Positions 47,351 through 58,608 of a stretch of 64,000 nt of DNA are shown here, piece by piece. The position numbers and the translations under genes are program-made. Under the pieces are notes generated by a model. That model ran no database searches. It was not told where the DNA came from and saw nothing but the letters and a program-made list of their open reading frames with translations. The DNA lies in NCBI GenBank assembly GCA_951217055.1, contig OX578281.1, positions 15,415,344-15,479,343 on the forward strand. The letters run 5' to 3'. The stretch comes from Gerris lacustris (Eukaryota; Arthropoda; Insecta; Hemiptera; Gerridae). The stretch's first letter is position 1. Each line of letters opens with the position of its first letter.

Positions 47351-47572
47351 TTGAAGAATTAGAATGTGTCGGTCAGTGGCGTGAAGGTTCGTCTAAGTAC
47401 CTGGTCGGAAGGTTTCACCACAAGCTTGCCACTACGGACGAACAAAGATATAGATGTTTCGTCTACAAGAAGTTGAACTCTCACACTTATGAAGTGGCTC
47501 AAAGTGGAGACGCAACCTGTTCTGGACTCTACAGCAGTAATGAAGGATCAACCACGCTCAGATTAACTAAAA
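47351..47572 (+). CDS. Second recognised exon of the cysteine-rich insect protein
   Basis: The acceptor TCTGTTTCAG ends at 47350 and the donor AAA|GTAATT begins at 47573. The first two bases join the last base of the previous exon to make Val (G|TT), keeping the frame. Encoded blocks are EELECVGQW, GSSKYLVGRFHH, RYRCFVYKKLN and YEVAQSGDATCSG. Together with the first exon they make up the cysteine-rich domain I associate with DUF7042-type insect proteins. The exon ends with the first base of a codon, matching the next exon. Confidence 0.88.
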
Positions 47573-48012
47573 GTAATTGCTTTTCACATTATTGCTGTTG
47601 TTTTTCTTTTTTTCTTTCAAGCTTACTGAAGGTAATGAAAGCATTGTGATCATTCAGAAGAACGAATTATTTTCAATGTGTCCGACTTAAAAATTCCTGG
47701 ACCTTACATATTTGGTGGAGAGATACATTTGACTACACTACTCAGAGCCGATTTTGTAGCTTTATTTGAAATATTTATATCCAGAGGTTGACATATTATA
47801 TCAAAGTTGGTATAAATATATATTTACAAAGCTTTAGTTATGTATCATAGCCAGTCCGCAGTGCGATGCTAGCGCTGTTTTGTTGTTTCGTATCAATTGC
47901 TGGAAAGCCTATGTGAAACTATGTGGTCGTTTTAAAGAACGAAAATTTGTTATGTCTCAGATTTCAAAAATTCCAAGACAGAAATCCGTTTCAGACTTCA
48001 GGAAACATTCTT

Positions 48013-48108
48013 GGTTCCGTGACTATCTGTCGATCTGTCTGTCTCTAAATTTTTGCGAACCAACATATTATCTTAAAAACTACTCGTCCGATTTTAATGA
48101 AATTTATA
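48013..48108 (+). repeat. Left 96-bp direct repeat
   Basis: Identical over all 96 bases to 49379-49474 (offset 1,366). It begins GGTTCCGTGACTATCTGTCG and is part of repeat F1. Confidence 0.95.
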
Positions 48109-49378
48109 GAATAAGTTGCGATTGACACCTTTTAATTTGATTATTGACGTTATGGTTGATGGACCAATTTTAGGTGTAAATAAATAACCTTATGTCATTT
48201 TTACTGAGACGTTTCGACCCTTCTTACTAAGGTCATCTTCAGTCATATTCTTTATTTCTGTAATAACAATAATCACCAATTAATGAAAAATAAGGTCTTA
48301 CTACAAGTAACATAGAGTATAGAAATCTTTAGGACTAATAACAACACAATTTAAAATTAATCAGTTACACTTACAATAAGCTGTTTGGTCATGAAGTCTA
48401 TAACAATAACAATTCTTCTTCTCCATAAGAGAAAGTCAAGTGAATTAAGTATCAAGAATTAAATAAATTAAAATATCAAGCTCCTGCTATTACACGTCAT
48501 CATTCAAAACAATTAATGAAATTTTAAAATTTAAACAGAAACAAAGTAAAGAGTAACAATTAACATAGACTAGATTTCACAATGATACAATGATAAAAAA
48601 ACAAAAAAAAAAAAAAAAAAAACAAACATGGTAACCTCTCTACATAGAGCCAATATTGAATACAGTGTCTATATAAAATCACCATACAATCTATAAGCGA
48701 GAACATTCCAATCAATATGCCCATAATTTAGACAACCTATTGCTCTAATCCTTATTAATTAACATTTAAATGCAACAATTGGAAAAACTTAGTAAATCTA
48801 TATGAATATTTAAGGAATAAGTTACATAAATAAAATTATAATTGAGACTAATATATACCATAACCTGTGAGATGGATAGGAGTGCTATCTAGTAGAGGGA
48901 AGGGTGAACTAATCTAAAGTGAAATAATAAAATGAAATGTCAAACATTTCATATCTCCCTATTAATAATGTCTATGTTCTTATATTAGGAATTATTATTA
49001 TTAAATTACTCTAGAATTATACTTCACATTTATCTCTGTGGAGATTTAATTATTAATTAATCATACTGGAAATTATTATTTACAAAGTAAATAAAAATAA
49101 GGATTAATTCTACCTATTTAGTGTATTTTACTTTAAATTAGTTATATTCCTTAATTATCCAATTAAGGAGTTATTAAATAAAATATTAAGTCTTAATAAA
49201 TAAAATTTGCTTTTTTAATTAGATATAAGTAATAAGGCAGAACTCTCCCTTGGTATATATCTAAAAAACTGTTTTACTTTTTGTCATTAAATCTTTTAAA
49301 AATCAGATTATAATTTTTATTTATATTTAAGTTATATTAATATTTATTTATATTTATTTATATTTTTATTTATATTAA
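48109..49378 (-). mobile_element. 1.27-kb insertion with hammerhead-like core between 96-bp direct repeats
   Basis: The F1 repeat is interrupted by 1,270 bp bounded by an identical 96-bp duplication of F1. About 100 bp inside, on the minus strand at 48211-48242, is CTGAAGA, a stem (GACCTT/AAGGGTC), then GAAACGTC. The rest is AT-rich with an A-run near 48600-48622 and TTTATAT repeats at the right end. No protein is encoded. Long direct repeats plus a hammerhead-like core suggest a non-autonomous Penelope- or retrozyme-related element; this is inference. Confidence 0.6.
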
Positions 49379-49474
49379 GGTTCCGTGACTATCTGTCGAT
49401 CTGTCTGTCTCTAAATTTTTGCGAACCAACATATTATCTTAAAAACTACTCGTCCGATTTTAATGAAATTTATA
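49379..49474 (+). repeat. Right 96-bp direct repeat
   Basis: Partner of 48013-48108, identical. F1 continues from here without interruption. Confidence 0.95.
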
Positions 49475-50139
49475 TGGTAGGTCATAATTAGTCCATTTTT
49501 GGTCCCATATAAGTATCAACCTTCTGCGTCCATTTGTTTCTATACCAAATGCACACAAACATACATGTATTTATTACACCTGTATCTTCAAAAGTAGGTA
49601 TTAATCTGATTTTTATGAAATTTAAATGGTTTGTCAAACGTAGCCCGCACATAGCCTCAGATTAATTTGAATCGTTTGCGCTCTTTAAATTTGACTAAAT
49701 TGATACTTTAATTCAGGTAGTCAATCAAAAAAATTTTGGCAGATTTACAAAACGGGGAAAAATTAAATTAATTTGACAATAATAGTAAAAGCATAAAATC
49801 ATAATGTATACGAAATAGGAGCGAGGAAGCTATGTGCCTTACAAATTGGCTGGCTATTTTGATTATTATTTGTTTTTATCATTATTAATAATATTATTAT
49901 TATTAACTTCAATTGAGGCGCAGGAGTATCAAAGGATCAACACTATCTCTTAAAGGCCTTGTAGGAGTCTCAGCGATCTATCTATTGCCTATTTCTCGTG
50001 ATTGAATCATTATAATCTATTGTTATCTATAATCATTACAATCTATTGCCTCATAATAACATGTTAACTTTTACTCATACATCAAATAAAATGTGACTTG
50101 CATTCAAAGTAATATAATCACTAAATTAATTTTTTAAAT

Positions 50140-50290
50140 TGTTGAAATTAACACCTTTTTTTAGATGAATCTTTTTTTTAATTATTGATGGATGGTTAAG
50201 GTGTGGTAATGATATAATCAATTAGTTTTTTCTCATTATGAGACGTTTTGACCCTTTTTAAGCTCATTTTCAATCATGTTAATTTTATTG
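50140..50290 (-). repeat. Decayed relative of the 48-kb insertion
   Basis: It shares AACACCTTTT, AATTATTGATGG, GGTT and GAGACGTTTTGACCC with the left end of 48109-49378. The hammerhead-like boxes are mutated (50244-50273). Confidence 0.55.
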
Positions 50291-50367
50291 ATATTGATAA
50301 TAATGATGTTTCTGAGGTAAAATTAAAATTTTATTTCAATCTCTGTGAGAGAGGGTCATACATGTTT

Positions 50368-50757
50368 GGAACGAAGTTCCTTATAGCACTTTTTGGAGCC
50401 CGGGAGTGAATCCGAAAAAAACGACTGTCACAAAACCAAGCGTCACGAAATCTACCGATGACGATAACTTGAGTAAAAGATGACCGAGTTAGTTGAAATT
50501 TGGTAGACATGTTCATTTTACCAATGCCCAGGACGAGTTCGTTGGGCAACGTTACACCCAAGCGTTCACGCGCAACGCTCGCGTAAATGTAAGCTTCAAA
50601 TTTAAAATTGGAATTTTAGGACGGAAAAAATGTTAACTTCATCTATTTAATAAGACAAACAAATTTTTTAAATAAGTTTTTATAGTAAAACGAACACCGA
50701 CACTGCTATGAAGTGATTAAGATTCCTAAATTTATTAATGCGGACCTAAACGTTTAA
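50368..50757 (+). repeat. Dispersed repeat R1, copy B
   Basis: It starts with GGAACGAAGTTCC and follows copy A closely through GCCCGGGAGTGAATCC, GATGACGATAACTT and CCAATGCCCAGGACGAGTTC. Confidence 0.85.
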
Positions 50758-51280
50758 AATAAAGATTTTTTTTTTATAAAAAAAAATCAACTTTTAACAA
50801 TTTATAAAAATAATAAAATATGGACAATAGACGTTAACTACTAATTTACTAATAAACATACATAATTATAACAGATATTAAATATATATTTATTAATATT
50901 AATATCTGGATATCCTTAAATATCCTCGCCCAAACGTGCTTCCATTTTCAATTTTCGTTTTACTTAGACTAAAAATGTTCTAAGCTTACATATATTACAT
51001 CAAGTAAAATATTTCAATATTCCAAAACGTGCAAAACATGTTTATCTTGTGGATATTTTTTTTTTTTTTTTTTTCATAATAGTTGTTTTTGCTTTAAAAG
51101 AGCATAATGATCTTGTTCCAAAGACCCGATAATATTGTTCATCTCTAAAATGTCACTTTTGACGATATTATAAAAGATGGAACTTTCACATTCAGATTGT
51201 CTGAAAACTTTCCCTAACATTCACTCACTTATTTATAAACATATTCAAAACTTTACAATATAGGATATATATTTGTATGT

Positions 51281-51282
<2 letters not shown>
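50758..51282. other. Intron DNA, nothing recognised
   Basis: AT-rich DNA; T-run at about 51058-51074. Confidence 0.45.

Positions 51283-51369
<87 letters not shown>
51283..51369. repeat. TA microsatellite
   Basis: About 85 bp of alternating TA. Confidence 0.95.
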
Positions 51370-51370
<1 letters not shown>

Positions 51371-52082
51371 CGGTTTTAAATATACTTCTGTACATTAAAG
51401 TAAACCATGATTGTTCCTTCTCTGTTGAGATTTCCTCTTAACTCACTTTTTTATGAGTGCTAACTCACTAAACCTCGCCACCTAATTGGAAAGTTTTCCA
51501 TAAATAGCCTCAAACTTATATAATATAACATCCCTCCTCCCCTTTTACCCTGAATAAATTAGTTTTACAAAGCTATTTTACCTCTAAAATTATTTATTCC
51601 ATTTTATGTATTGGAAACTTTATAAAGTTCCCTCACATATATACTAGCTTACCGTCTGGTTTAATAAACAGACTGTAAAGTACGGTATTTTCTTTAATCA
51701 AAGGGCAAATAAGTATGGGACAAAATATAATATAGAATAAATTAATTTATACTTCATAATTATTAAAGTCAATTTGTCATTTTATTTTCAAATGTTTGAT
51801 ATAATAGGTAATCTATTTATAGTAGTGATAGCAGAGAAGAAAGAATATTTTACTTCATCTAGCTTCATATTTCGCCTCCTTCTTGAGGCATATTAATGTC
51901 TACATATGAAAATAAATAAAAAAGTTTTAAATATTAACGTACTGAAAACATTTGTATAAATAACTTTTTTCAATTCGATACATTTCCTTTAATAATCATT
52001 GGATTAGTGTAAATAAATTTCTTAAAATCTATTTCCGGAATGTGGTTCTTTCTTTTACTTCTGTGGTCTAATACATTGATCC
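51370..52082. other. Intron DNA, nothing recognised
   Basis: AT-rich DNA without exon or element signals. Confidence 0.45.
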
Positions 52083-52700
52083 TTTTTTACTTTCTCATAT
52101 AAAGAGAAAGTATTGTGATGGCGCGAAAATTCGATTTTGAGATTTTGATGGATTTACACGTTTTGAGGTCCCCTGAGTCCAAAAAAGTGGTTTTTAAAAA
52201 ATGTCTGTCTGTCTGTCGTCTGTCGTCTGTGCAGACGCCTGGAGCCTAAACTACTCGGCCGATTTTAACGAAATTTGGCATACATGTTCAGAAAAATCAT
52301 ACCCTGAGGCGAAATCGAGAAATGAATTTTAGCTCTAAATTTGGGGGCGCTACCCCCCAAAAACTCTGAAATAACATGAAAAAAAATTATTTCTCGAAAA
52401 CGGTTCCGACGATTTTGATTTAAATATTCTAAAATGTAGTCCATCTGAATACGAATCCAACGATATAAGCCGTTTTCCCGGGAAAAATCTAGTTCCTGAG
52501 AAATTAGCTTAAAACGCGGACGGAGAGAGCCCGGGTTCGATTCCCCACCCAGGAGAAGTTATTTTTATTATAAATTTTGATGAAAAGTTCAATAATATTT
52601 AAATGTACATTTGAAAACTAATAAATGTAAACATTGGGCTAAGTAATTATAAACTCGTATATGAGAAAGTTTGTCTGAGTTGTCTCGGACCGATTTTTTT
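52083..52700 (+). repeat. Dispersed repeat R3, most complete copy
   Basis: It begins CTTTTTTACTTTCTCATATA followed by AAGAGAAAGTATTGTGATGG, a near-palindrome. It contains ACTCGGCCGATTTTAACGAA, AATTTGGCATACATGTTCAG, a B-box-like GGGTTCGATTCCCC (52532-52545) and ends GTCTGAGTTGTCTCGGACCG. The B-box hints at a tRNA-derived segment, though no A-box was found at the right distance. Confidence 0.85.
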
Positions 52701-52813
52701 TGTTTGTTGTGCCGTACCAATTCATTATTGTTCATGGGGTTTTTGTTCCTCATGTTCATTAATATTAGTGAATTGGGCTGAGAGAGGAAAGAATTTAACT
52801 TCATATCTTAATC

Positions 52814-52979
52814 CAGTGGCGTAACTACCTCCGCATTGCGGGAGGACCCCCACCGGCAAGGAGGCCCCAAATCAACGACGAGGGGGGCCCCCCAGTTCTA
52901 AACGCAAGAGGTTTTTTTTTTTTTTTTGCTCATCAATTTTGTTTGGCGAGGGGCCCCCAATGCCCTAGCTACGCCACTT
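52814..52979. mobile_element. 166-bp hAT-type MITE
   Basis: Ends CAGTGGCGTAACTA and TAGCTACGCCACT. The flanks TCTTAATC (52806-52813) and TCTTAGTC (52980-52987) match at seven of eight bases, a decayed hAT target duplication. It is rich in G and C runs, like the related pieces at 43020, 61684 and 63436. Confidence 0.85.
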
Positions 52980-52987
52980 TCTTAGTC

Positions 52988-53934
52988 GTTTATAAACAAA
53001 GGTCTTCTATTTATAACAGTACAAAGAGGTTACCCAAATAAGATAAACAAAAGATTTAAAATAAAGAAGAAGATTCACAAAAAAACTAAAAAAATGCTTT
53101 TCTTTCCCTAAGAAAAGAATTTAAATAAATTTTAAACGAACTATTTTAATTAAATACAGACAAATCAGAAAATAAAATGTAAACGCCCTCACACCGAATC
53201 ATTTATTTATACTTATTTAGATTAATATAATTATTTAGTTTTTATAATTATGTGTATTTAGAAATTCAAACCAGAAAAAGTAAGTGGGTCGTCTAAAGTA
53301 TATATTTACCTTAACCAATGATATCTAATTAATTTATTTTTCTTTTTATTTTATGTCACATTATTTAACTACTTTTTCACTTTCTATTTAATTTTAATTT
53401 CGCTTTTCAGCATTTGTATTATTAAAAAAGGAGGTAAAATGGGAGAAAAAAATTATAAGCTTGAGTTTCTGAAAAAAACCAACTAACAAGGTTTTAACAA
53501 ACTTTCTTAATATCTTTATTAAAATCCAACATGTTTTTAAAATTAATTTTTCTCTACTTTTTTCTTTTACTCAGTAATCCTTATTAATTTATTGGAACAT
53601 TTTTAATTCTTTTTATTTTTTAACTAGAGTAAAGTAAAATTAATATATATATATTTATAATTTTTACATTTTTCCTCCTTGGTTATTAAATAATTTTTTC
53701 TAACTTTTGGTTTTTGTTTTCAGTATGAAATTTTGTAACAAGTTATTTTAGTTTATTGTTCATTTACTCATTAGTGTTTTTTGGTTTTAATTATATGGAA
53801 TTTAGATAAATGTAATTTTTATTATTTATTATATTTATATATTATGGAAGGTAAATGTAACTTTGAGTTAATGAGAAGAAAGAGGAAATTTAAAATGTTT
53901 AAGTGTTAATAAAAATAATAAGCCCCTAGAGGCC
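52988..53934. other. Intron DNA, nothing recognised
   Basis: Very AT-rich intron DNA. Confidence 0.45.
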
Positions 53935-54660
53935 TTAGGCATGCCAAAGGCCTTATACAACTTTATATATGTAATTGTTATCAAGGGGTTAGATGGTCGC
54001 TTCGTCAGCTGTGCAAACCTTAGGCATGCCAAAGGCCTTATACAACTTTATATGTAATTGTTATCAAGGAGTTAGATGGTCGCTTCGTCAGCTGTGCAAA
54101 CCTTAGGCATGCCAAAGGCCTTATACAACTTTATATATGTAATTGTTATCAAGGGGTTAGATGGTCGCTTCGTCAGCTGTGCAAACCTTAGGCATGCCAA
54201 AGGCCTTATACAACTTTATATGTAATTGCTATCAAGGGGTTAGATGGTCGCTTCGTCAGCTGTGTAAACCTTAGGCATGCCAAATGCCTTATAAAACTTT
54301 ATAATATGTAATGGATGACAAAGGGCTAGTTGCTAGCTTCGTCAGCTGTATAAACCTTAGGCATGCCAAAGGCCTTATACAACTTTATATGTAATGGATG
54401 GCAAAGGGCTGGTTGGTAGCTTCGTCAGCTGTATAAACCTTAGGCATGCCAAAGGACTTATACAACTTTATATGTAATGGATGACAAAGGGCTGGTTGGT
54501 AGCTTCGTCAGCTGTATAAACCTTAGGCATGCCAAAGGCCTTATACAACTTTATATGTAATGGATGACAAAGGGCTAGTTGGTAGCTTTGTCAGCTGTAT
54601 AAACCTTAGGCATGCCAAAGGCCTTATACAACTTTATTTGTAATGGATGATTACTTTATT
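53935..54660 (+). repeat. 82-85-bp tandem array, about nine copies in two subtypes
   Basis: All units contain TTAGGCATGCCAAAGGCCTT, ATACAACTTTATAT and GCTTCGTCAGCTGT. The first units carry TGTTATCAAGGGGTTAGATG; the later ones carry GGATGACAAAGGGCTGGTTG. The sharp switch of subtype shows local amplification from two parent units. Confidence 0.95.
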
Positions 54661-54679
54661 TGTAATGGATTGAGGGGGT

Positions 54680-54990
54680 GGGGGACACGTTTCACACCCA
54701 CATCAAACTTGCCTACGCTCGCCCTATCAAAGTTATAACCAAAGAATTATATATTTTTGTAATCAGCTCGACGTACCCTTTCATATGATACCCCTCACGG
54801 TGTCGAAAAAAAAAAAAATTATCCCTTAAGTTTTTTTACCCTAATTTTTTTTTAAAATATTTTTTTCAAGTCGCTATATTTTTAAAATATGTGAGTAGGT
54901 ACAAGACACATACATGCCAAATTTCAAAGTGTTCAGACGAAAGGTGTAGCCGTGAGAGCAGGTGACCGGACAGACACACGCTGGAAAATA
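54680..54990 (+). repeat. Unclassified repeat-like segment R6
   Basis: It contains CATACATGCCAAATTTCAAA and GACCGGACAGACACACGCTG. These resemble the inverse of the phrase shared by R1 and R3. Only one copy is in the window. Confidence 0.45.
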
Positions 54991-55349
54991 TTGAAGTGTT
55001 TTATATTAATAATGAACAAAATACAAAGAAGTATTTTTAAGAGAAGAGTTTTATTTTAATGAGCACATCCGCACAAAGCAACGCGGAAACAAGGTGTGTA
55101 AGAATTTTAAGAAAACGTGGTGTGTACAGTGTTACCATAAATACAAAAATCTAAATGTAGATTAGAAGTTAATAATTATTTTACTCAACAAATATAAGGG
55201 TCCTTGGTTTTGCCGACGGACCCTAAAAATAAGATATAAGGACTGTTGGACTTCTATAAACTAATGCAATTAGCCGTTCACACATAATTTAATTAACTGC
55301 AAGAAAGAAAAACTTGTACAAATCTAAATTAAAAAATAAACTTAATCTC

Positions 55350-55760
55350 TGCCCAATCAATGGCTACCAAGAAACATTTTTCAGGGAAACTAACTTATTC
55401 CCAATCTACCTGAAAGAGCTTTAATGTGATGTATAACATGCTATCCATAAGTATACATTTTTTTACTTTTCCTCACTACTAATAGTAGGAAAAGTATTAT
55501 TTTTCAATTTGTTTTTACAAAGCCGGCAAACATTTTTTTTTTTTTTTTCAATAATACTTTTAGTTACTTAATCTTTTCCTGTAAATATTTCAAAGTGTGA
55601 AATTTAAAAAAAAAAAAATCTATACAGTTGTCACAAATACTGAGATTCACCTGCGTGCTGATTTTCGTTCAAATCGATCGATTTTTCCACCAGTTATCGT
55701 TAGACAAACACTTAAACAAACTTTTCAATGCCCAAGTCTCTGAAACTCAATATGCTCATT
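55350..55760 (+). repeat. Dispersed repeat R7, copy 1
   Basis: It matches 60095-60520 through ATGGCTACCAAGAAACAT, ATCTACCTG, GAGCT, ACATGCTAT, ACAGTTGTCACAAATACTGA, TCGTTCAAATCGATCGATTT and AACAAACTTTTCAA. A hairpin (ACTTTTCCTCACTACTAATA/GTAGGAAAAGT) near 55465 resembles the terminal hairpin of R3. Confidence 0.75.
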
Positions 55761-56125
55761 CAAATATTTGTTTTTGTATAGTATAGCTTACTTAAATTAT
55801 TTTCTATCGGTCTATATTGGAGCATTCAAGGAACGTCATGGGTCTTCCTTTGGTCTTGACCTTCTTTACTTCCTCCTATTTTTAACCGCTGCCCTAACTA
55901 ATTCTTTGATGGTTGTTCTCCTTGTCTTTCTCAGCCTCTCAATTTTTTTTAACCTCTTTTGTTATTCGAGCGCAGATTATTGTGGTTGAAAATGCTTTGT
56001 TTTTAGGTTTGTCCTTTCATATCACTCCAATTCTCACTAACATTTGTTGTAGAAAGTTTAGAACATAACAGTAAAACAGAACCTACATATTTGTAAAATG
56101 TGTCGCTAATCTTTTAATATATCAA
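55761..56125. other. Intron DNA, nothing recognised
   Basis: A 73-codon hydrophobic frame at 55768-55989 has no recognisable homology or splice sites. Confidence 0.4.
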
Positions 56126-56135
56126 AGGGTAATAG

Positions 56136-57158
56136 ACTAGACGTTAAGGAGCACAAAAAAAAGTCGCCGAAGAAAGCCGAAGCAAAGGCAGTCGAGTACG
56201 ATCGGGTCTAGCCCCGCCCACCACTAGTATCTATGTCTATACTGTGCAGTGCATTCAACCCTATCTTCTCTTTACGAGACGCAACTGAAATATTTTAGAT
56301 AAAAATGCTATAAGAACCCCCTCCAAGAAGTCAATCTATTTTTTTTTACAAGAAAGTATAATGTAGAACTGATTAGGAGAGAGGTTCTTCTTTGGTGTGA
56401 CACCACGTATTCTAAGAATTCCCAGCAGTTTAAAATATAAACATAACATATAACATTATTATTAGATATTAATAAAAACCCTTTTCTTTTAATATTCTTA
56501 ATAAATATTATAATATCATAACATGATCCCCCGGTGGTCATATTAACCATTTCTTACTAATCGATTTAAATTAAAAAAATTATTATGTTAATATATTTAC
56601 GTAGAATATTATAAAATCTAGAACATAATCTGAGTATTATTTTAATTTAAGAAGGTTGGTTTGATTTTTGCAACATAACTATTTTTTTTAATTAAATATT
56701 TAAATAATAAATAATATGCTAAATATGTAAGATATTCAGATTATTATTTATCATATTAATAAACATTATATTAATAATTGGCAGTATGAAATATGTATTA
56801 AGAATAATGTAATGCATAAAATGGAATATGTATTAAAATATCTAATAAAAGCGACCTAATTATTATCAATTTTGTAAAAGATTAATTATTTTATTTAAGA
56901 TGTCATTATTTTTGTTTATAATAATTAAAGAGGATTAGTAGTTCCACGTAATTAGCATTCTTTTAATCTATGATCTCGTTAAACATTAGATGTATAAGTA
57001 AAGGGAAGAGTTAAGAAAGAGTGCGTGTTTAAAGTTCTAGAGGAGTAGGCGTAAGGGGGTTGAGGTAGGCTGTGGAGCGTACCCGATACCCGATGATTCC
57101 CGAGTACCTCCGAGTGACTGTCTTCGGCGACTTTTTTTTGTGCTCCCTAACGTCTAGT
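56136..57158. mobile_element. 1,023-bp Mutator-like non-autonomous element
   Basis: Ends ACTAGACGTTAAGGAGCAC (left) and, inverted, ACTAGACGTTAGGGAGCAC (right). They continue into AAAAAAAAGTCGCCGAAGA on both sides, about 38 bp with one mismatch. The flanks are identical AGGGTAATAG (56126-56135 and 57159-57168). A 9-11 bp duplication with long ends is typical of Mutator-like elements. The interior is AT-rich and has no transposase. Confidence 0.88.
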
Positions 57159-57257
57159 AGGGTAATAGTGTATACTATAAATCAATGCGATATCTAAATG
57201 TTAAAGTACTAACTTTAAAATATTATTAATGTAAAAGCTGAAAATTAGTTTATAATA

Positions 57258-57835
57258 GTACATTACGCGTCGAGTGCGGAAAGTACATTTTGCATGCGAG
57301 TGTGGAGTTTGCACCCGAGCGATAGCGAGGGTAGTAAAACCACACGAACAATGCAAAATGCCGTTTTCGCACGAGTTGCGTACCGTACTTTATCTACGAT
57401 TGATAGATTTAAATAATAAATTCAGAAAAAATAAACTTGCTGTATGTAAGTTCGTATCTCTCTCTTGATAAAGATGGCATTTATTCTTGAGTAGTATTTT
57501 TTGCCGAATTAATTATTTCTAAAGGAGTATTATTCTCCACATTTTCGTCAAAGTCACTTGATTCACTTATTGTTTTTCACTAAAAACTCGATATAAACAG
57601 TTATTTTAATAAAAGAACTGAAAATTAGTTTTGTTAAATGCAAACAAACTTGCTAATCATGCGTAAAGCTGAAGAATTCCTCTTCTTTACTGTGCTAGCA
57701 TGGTAAGGAAGAGGAATTATTCAGAACTATGAGACGCGCATGCGCAATGAATACAAGTACCTACGTAAATAATCACTTTCTACGCATCTAAACAAAGATA
57801 TAATGTTTATATTTCGTATCAATCGTAGATAAAAT
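57258..57835 (-). mobile_element. Repeat R5, copy 2 (inverted)
   Basis: Inverse of 39456-40035. The internal minus-strand frame reads SESSDFDENVENNTPLEII, then NSAKNTTQE, a stop, then MPSLSRERYELTYSKFI. The L-x-x-x-S-R-x-x-Y-E-x-T-Y pattern is what suggests a tyrosine-recombinase-like N-terminus. The GC-richer end (57258-57380) has CGAGTGCGGAAAGTAC and inversely related GTTTTCGCACGAGT words. Confidence 0.6.
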
Positions 57836-58388
57836 AAATAAATATACTTAGGTATATTAAAATGATCACTTTTTAACTTTTGAAACTGGAATAATTGCTT
57901 ATCAGAAAAGACCTTATTTCTATAATGACATTATTCTATTTAATTGGCCATTAAAATAAATTGAAATCAATCCTTTAAGCATTCACCAATTATGATCATT
58001 TAAGTACTTGAAATAAGTCTAATTCTTTTTGCAGCATTTACTTCAGAAGCTGCAAAATCAAACTACGCAGTTTAAATATTGCCTGAGGTTAAAAATAGAG
58101 AATGTATAATTTTAATCATTATGGCTAAAATTATAAATATTATCAATAAACTATAATTCATCTCAGTCTAAATTATTTTCTTATTTATAAATTAGATACT
58201 TTTGTAGAATCAAGGAAAAAACCAACTCCTTGATCCCTATTGTTTCATTAACATCACTCCTATGGTCATTTGCTATATTATCGTTACCTTATCTAATGTT
58301 TTTAAACTTTAAACTGTTAATCATAAAGTTATCAATATTTCCAAGTTTTTCTTGCTTTTTATTAATTCTTGTACGTTATTTGTTACAG
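57836..58388. other. Intron DNA before the third recognised exon
   Basis: AT-rich intron sequence ending in the acceptor TTTGTTACAG. Confidence 0.5.
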
Positions 58389-58608
58389 TGGAGTTGAAAG
58401 AGAAAGGTTGCAAGTTCCCTGGTTGGATAACTCAACATTATCATTGGCATAGCCTGGACTTCAGTCATAGTTATCATTTTAGTCACCGGAATGCAAGTCT
58501 CAAGGTATCTGGACCTGGTGGTGAGCTGGAAGCTAAGCTTGCTTGTCACACTATTGCCGGTGATCATCAACATCCTGCTAAGATTGTCGTACACTTTGTA
58601 TCTGGATG
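58389..58608 (+). CDS. Third recognised exon of the cysteine-rich insect protein
   Basis: The acceptor ends at 58388 and the donor GGATG|GTGAGA starts at 58609. The junction A|TG makes Met and keeps the frame. Blocks are GCKFPGWITQHYHWHSLDFS, YHFSHRNASLKV, GELEAKLACHTI and KIVVHFVSG. The C-x-F-P-x-W start and the H-W-H-[ST]-L-D-Y/F pattern match the second cysteine domain of the same insect family (DUF7043/7045-type, from memory). HRNAS contains an N-x-S sequon. The exon ends after two bases of a codon, which the next exon completes to Cys. Confidence 0.88.

Larger units (their letters stand above)
47860..49870 (+). repeat. Dispersed repeat F1, copy 3, split by an insertion
   Basis: F1 sequence runs to 48108, is interrupted, restarts with a 96-bp duplicate at 49379 and continues to the F1 terminus near 49850 (GCTATGTGCC, AATTGGC). 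Confidence 0.8.
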
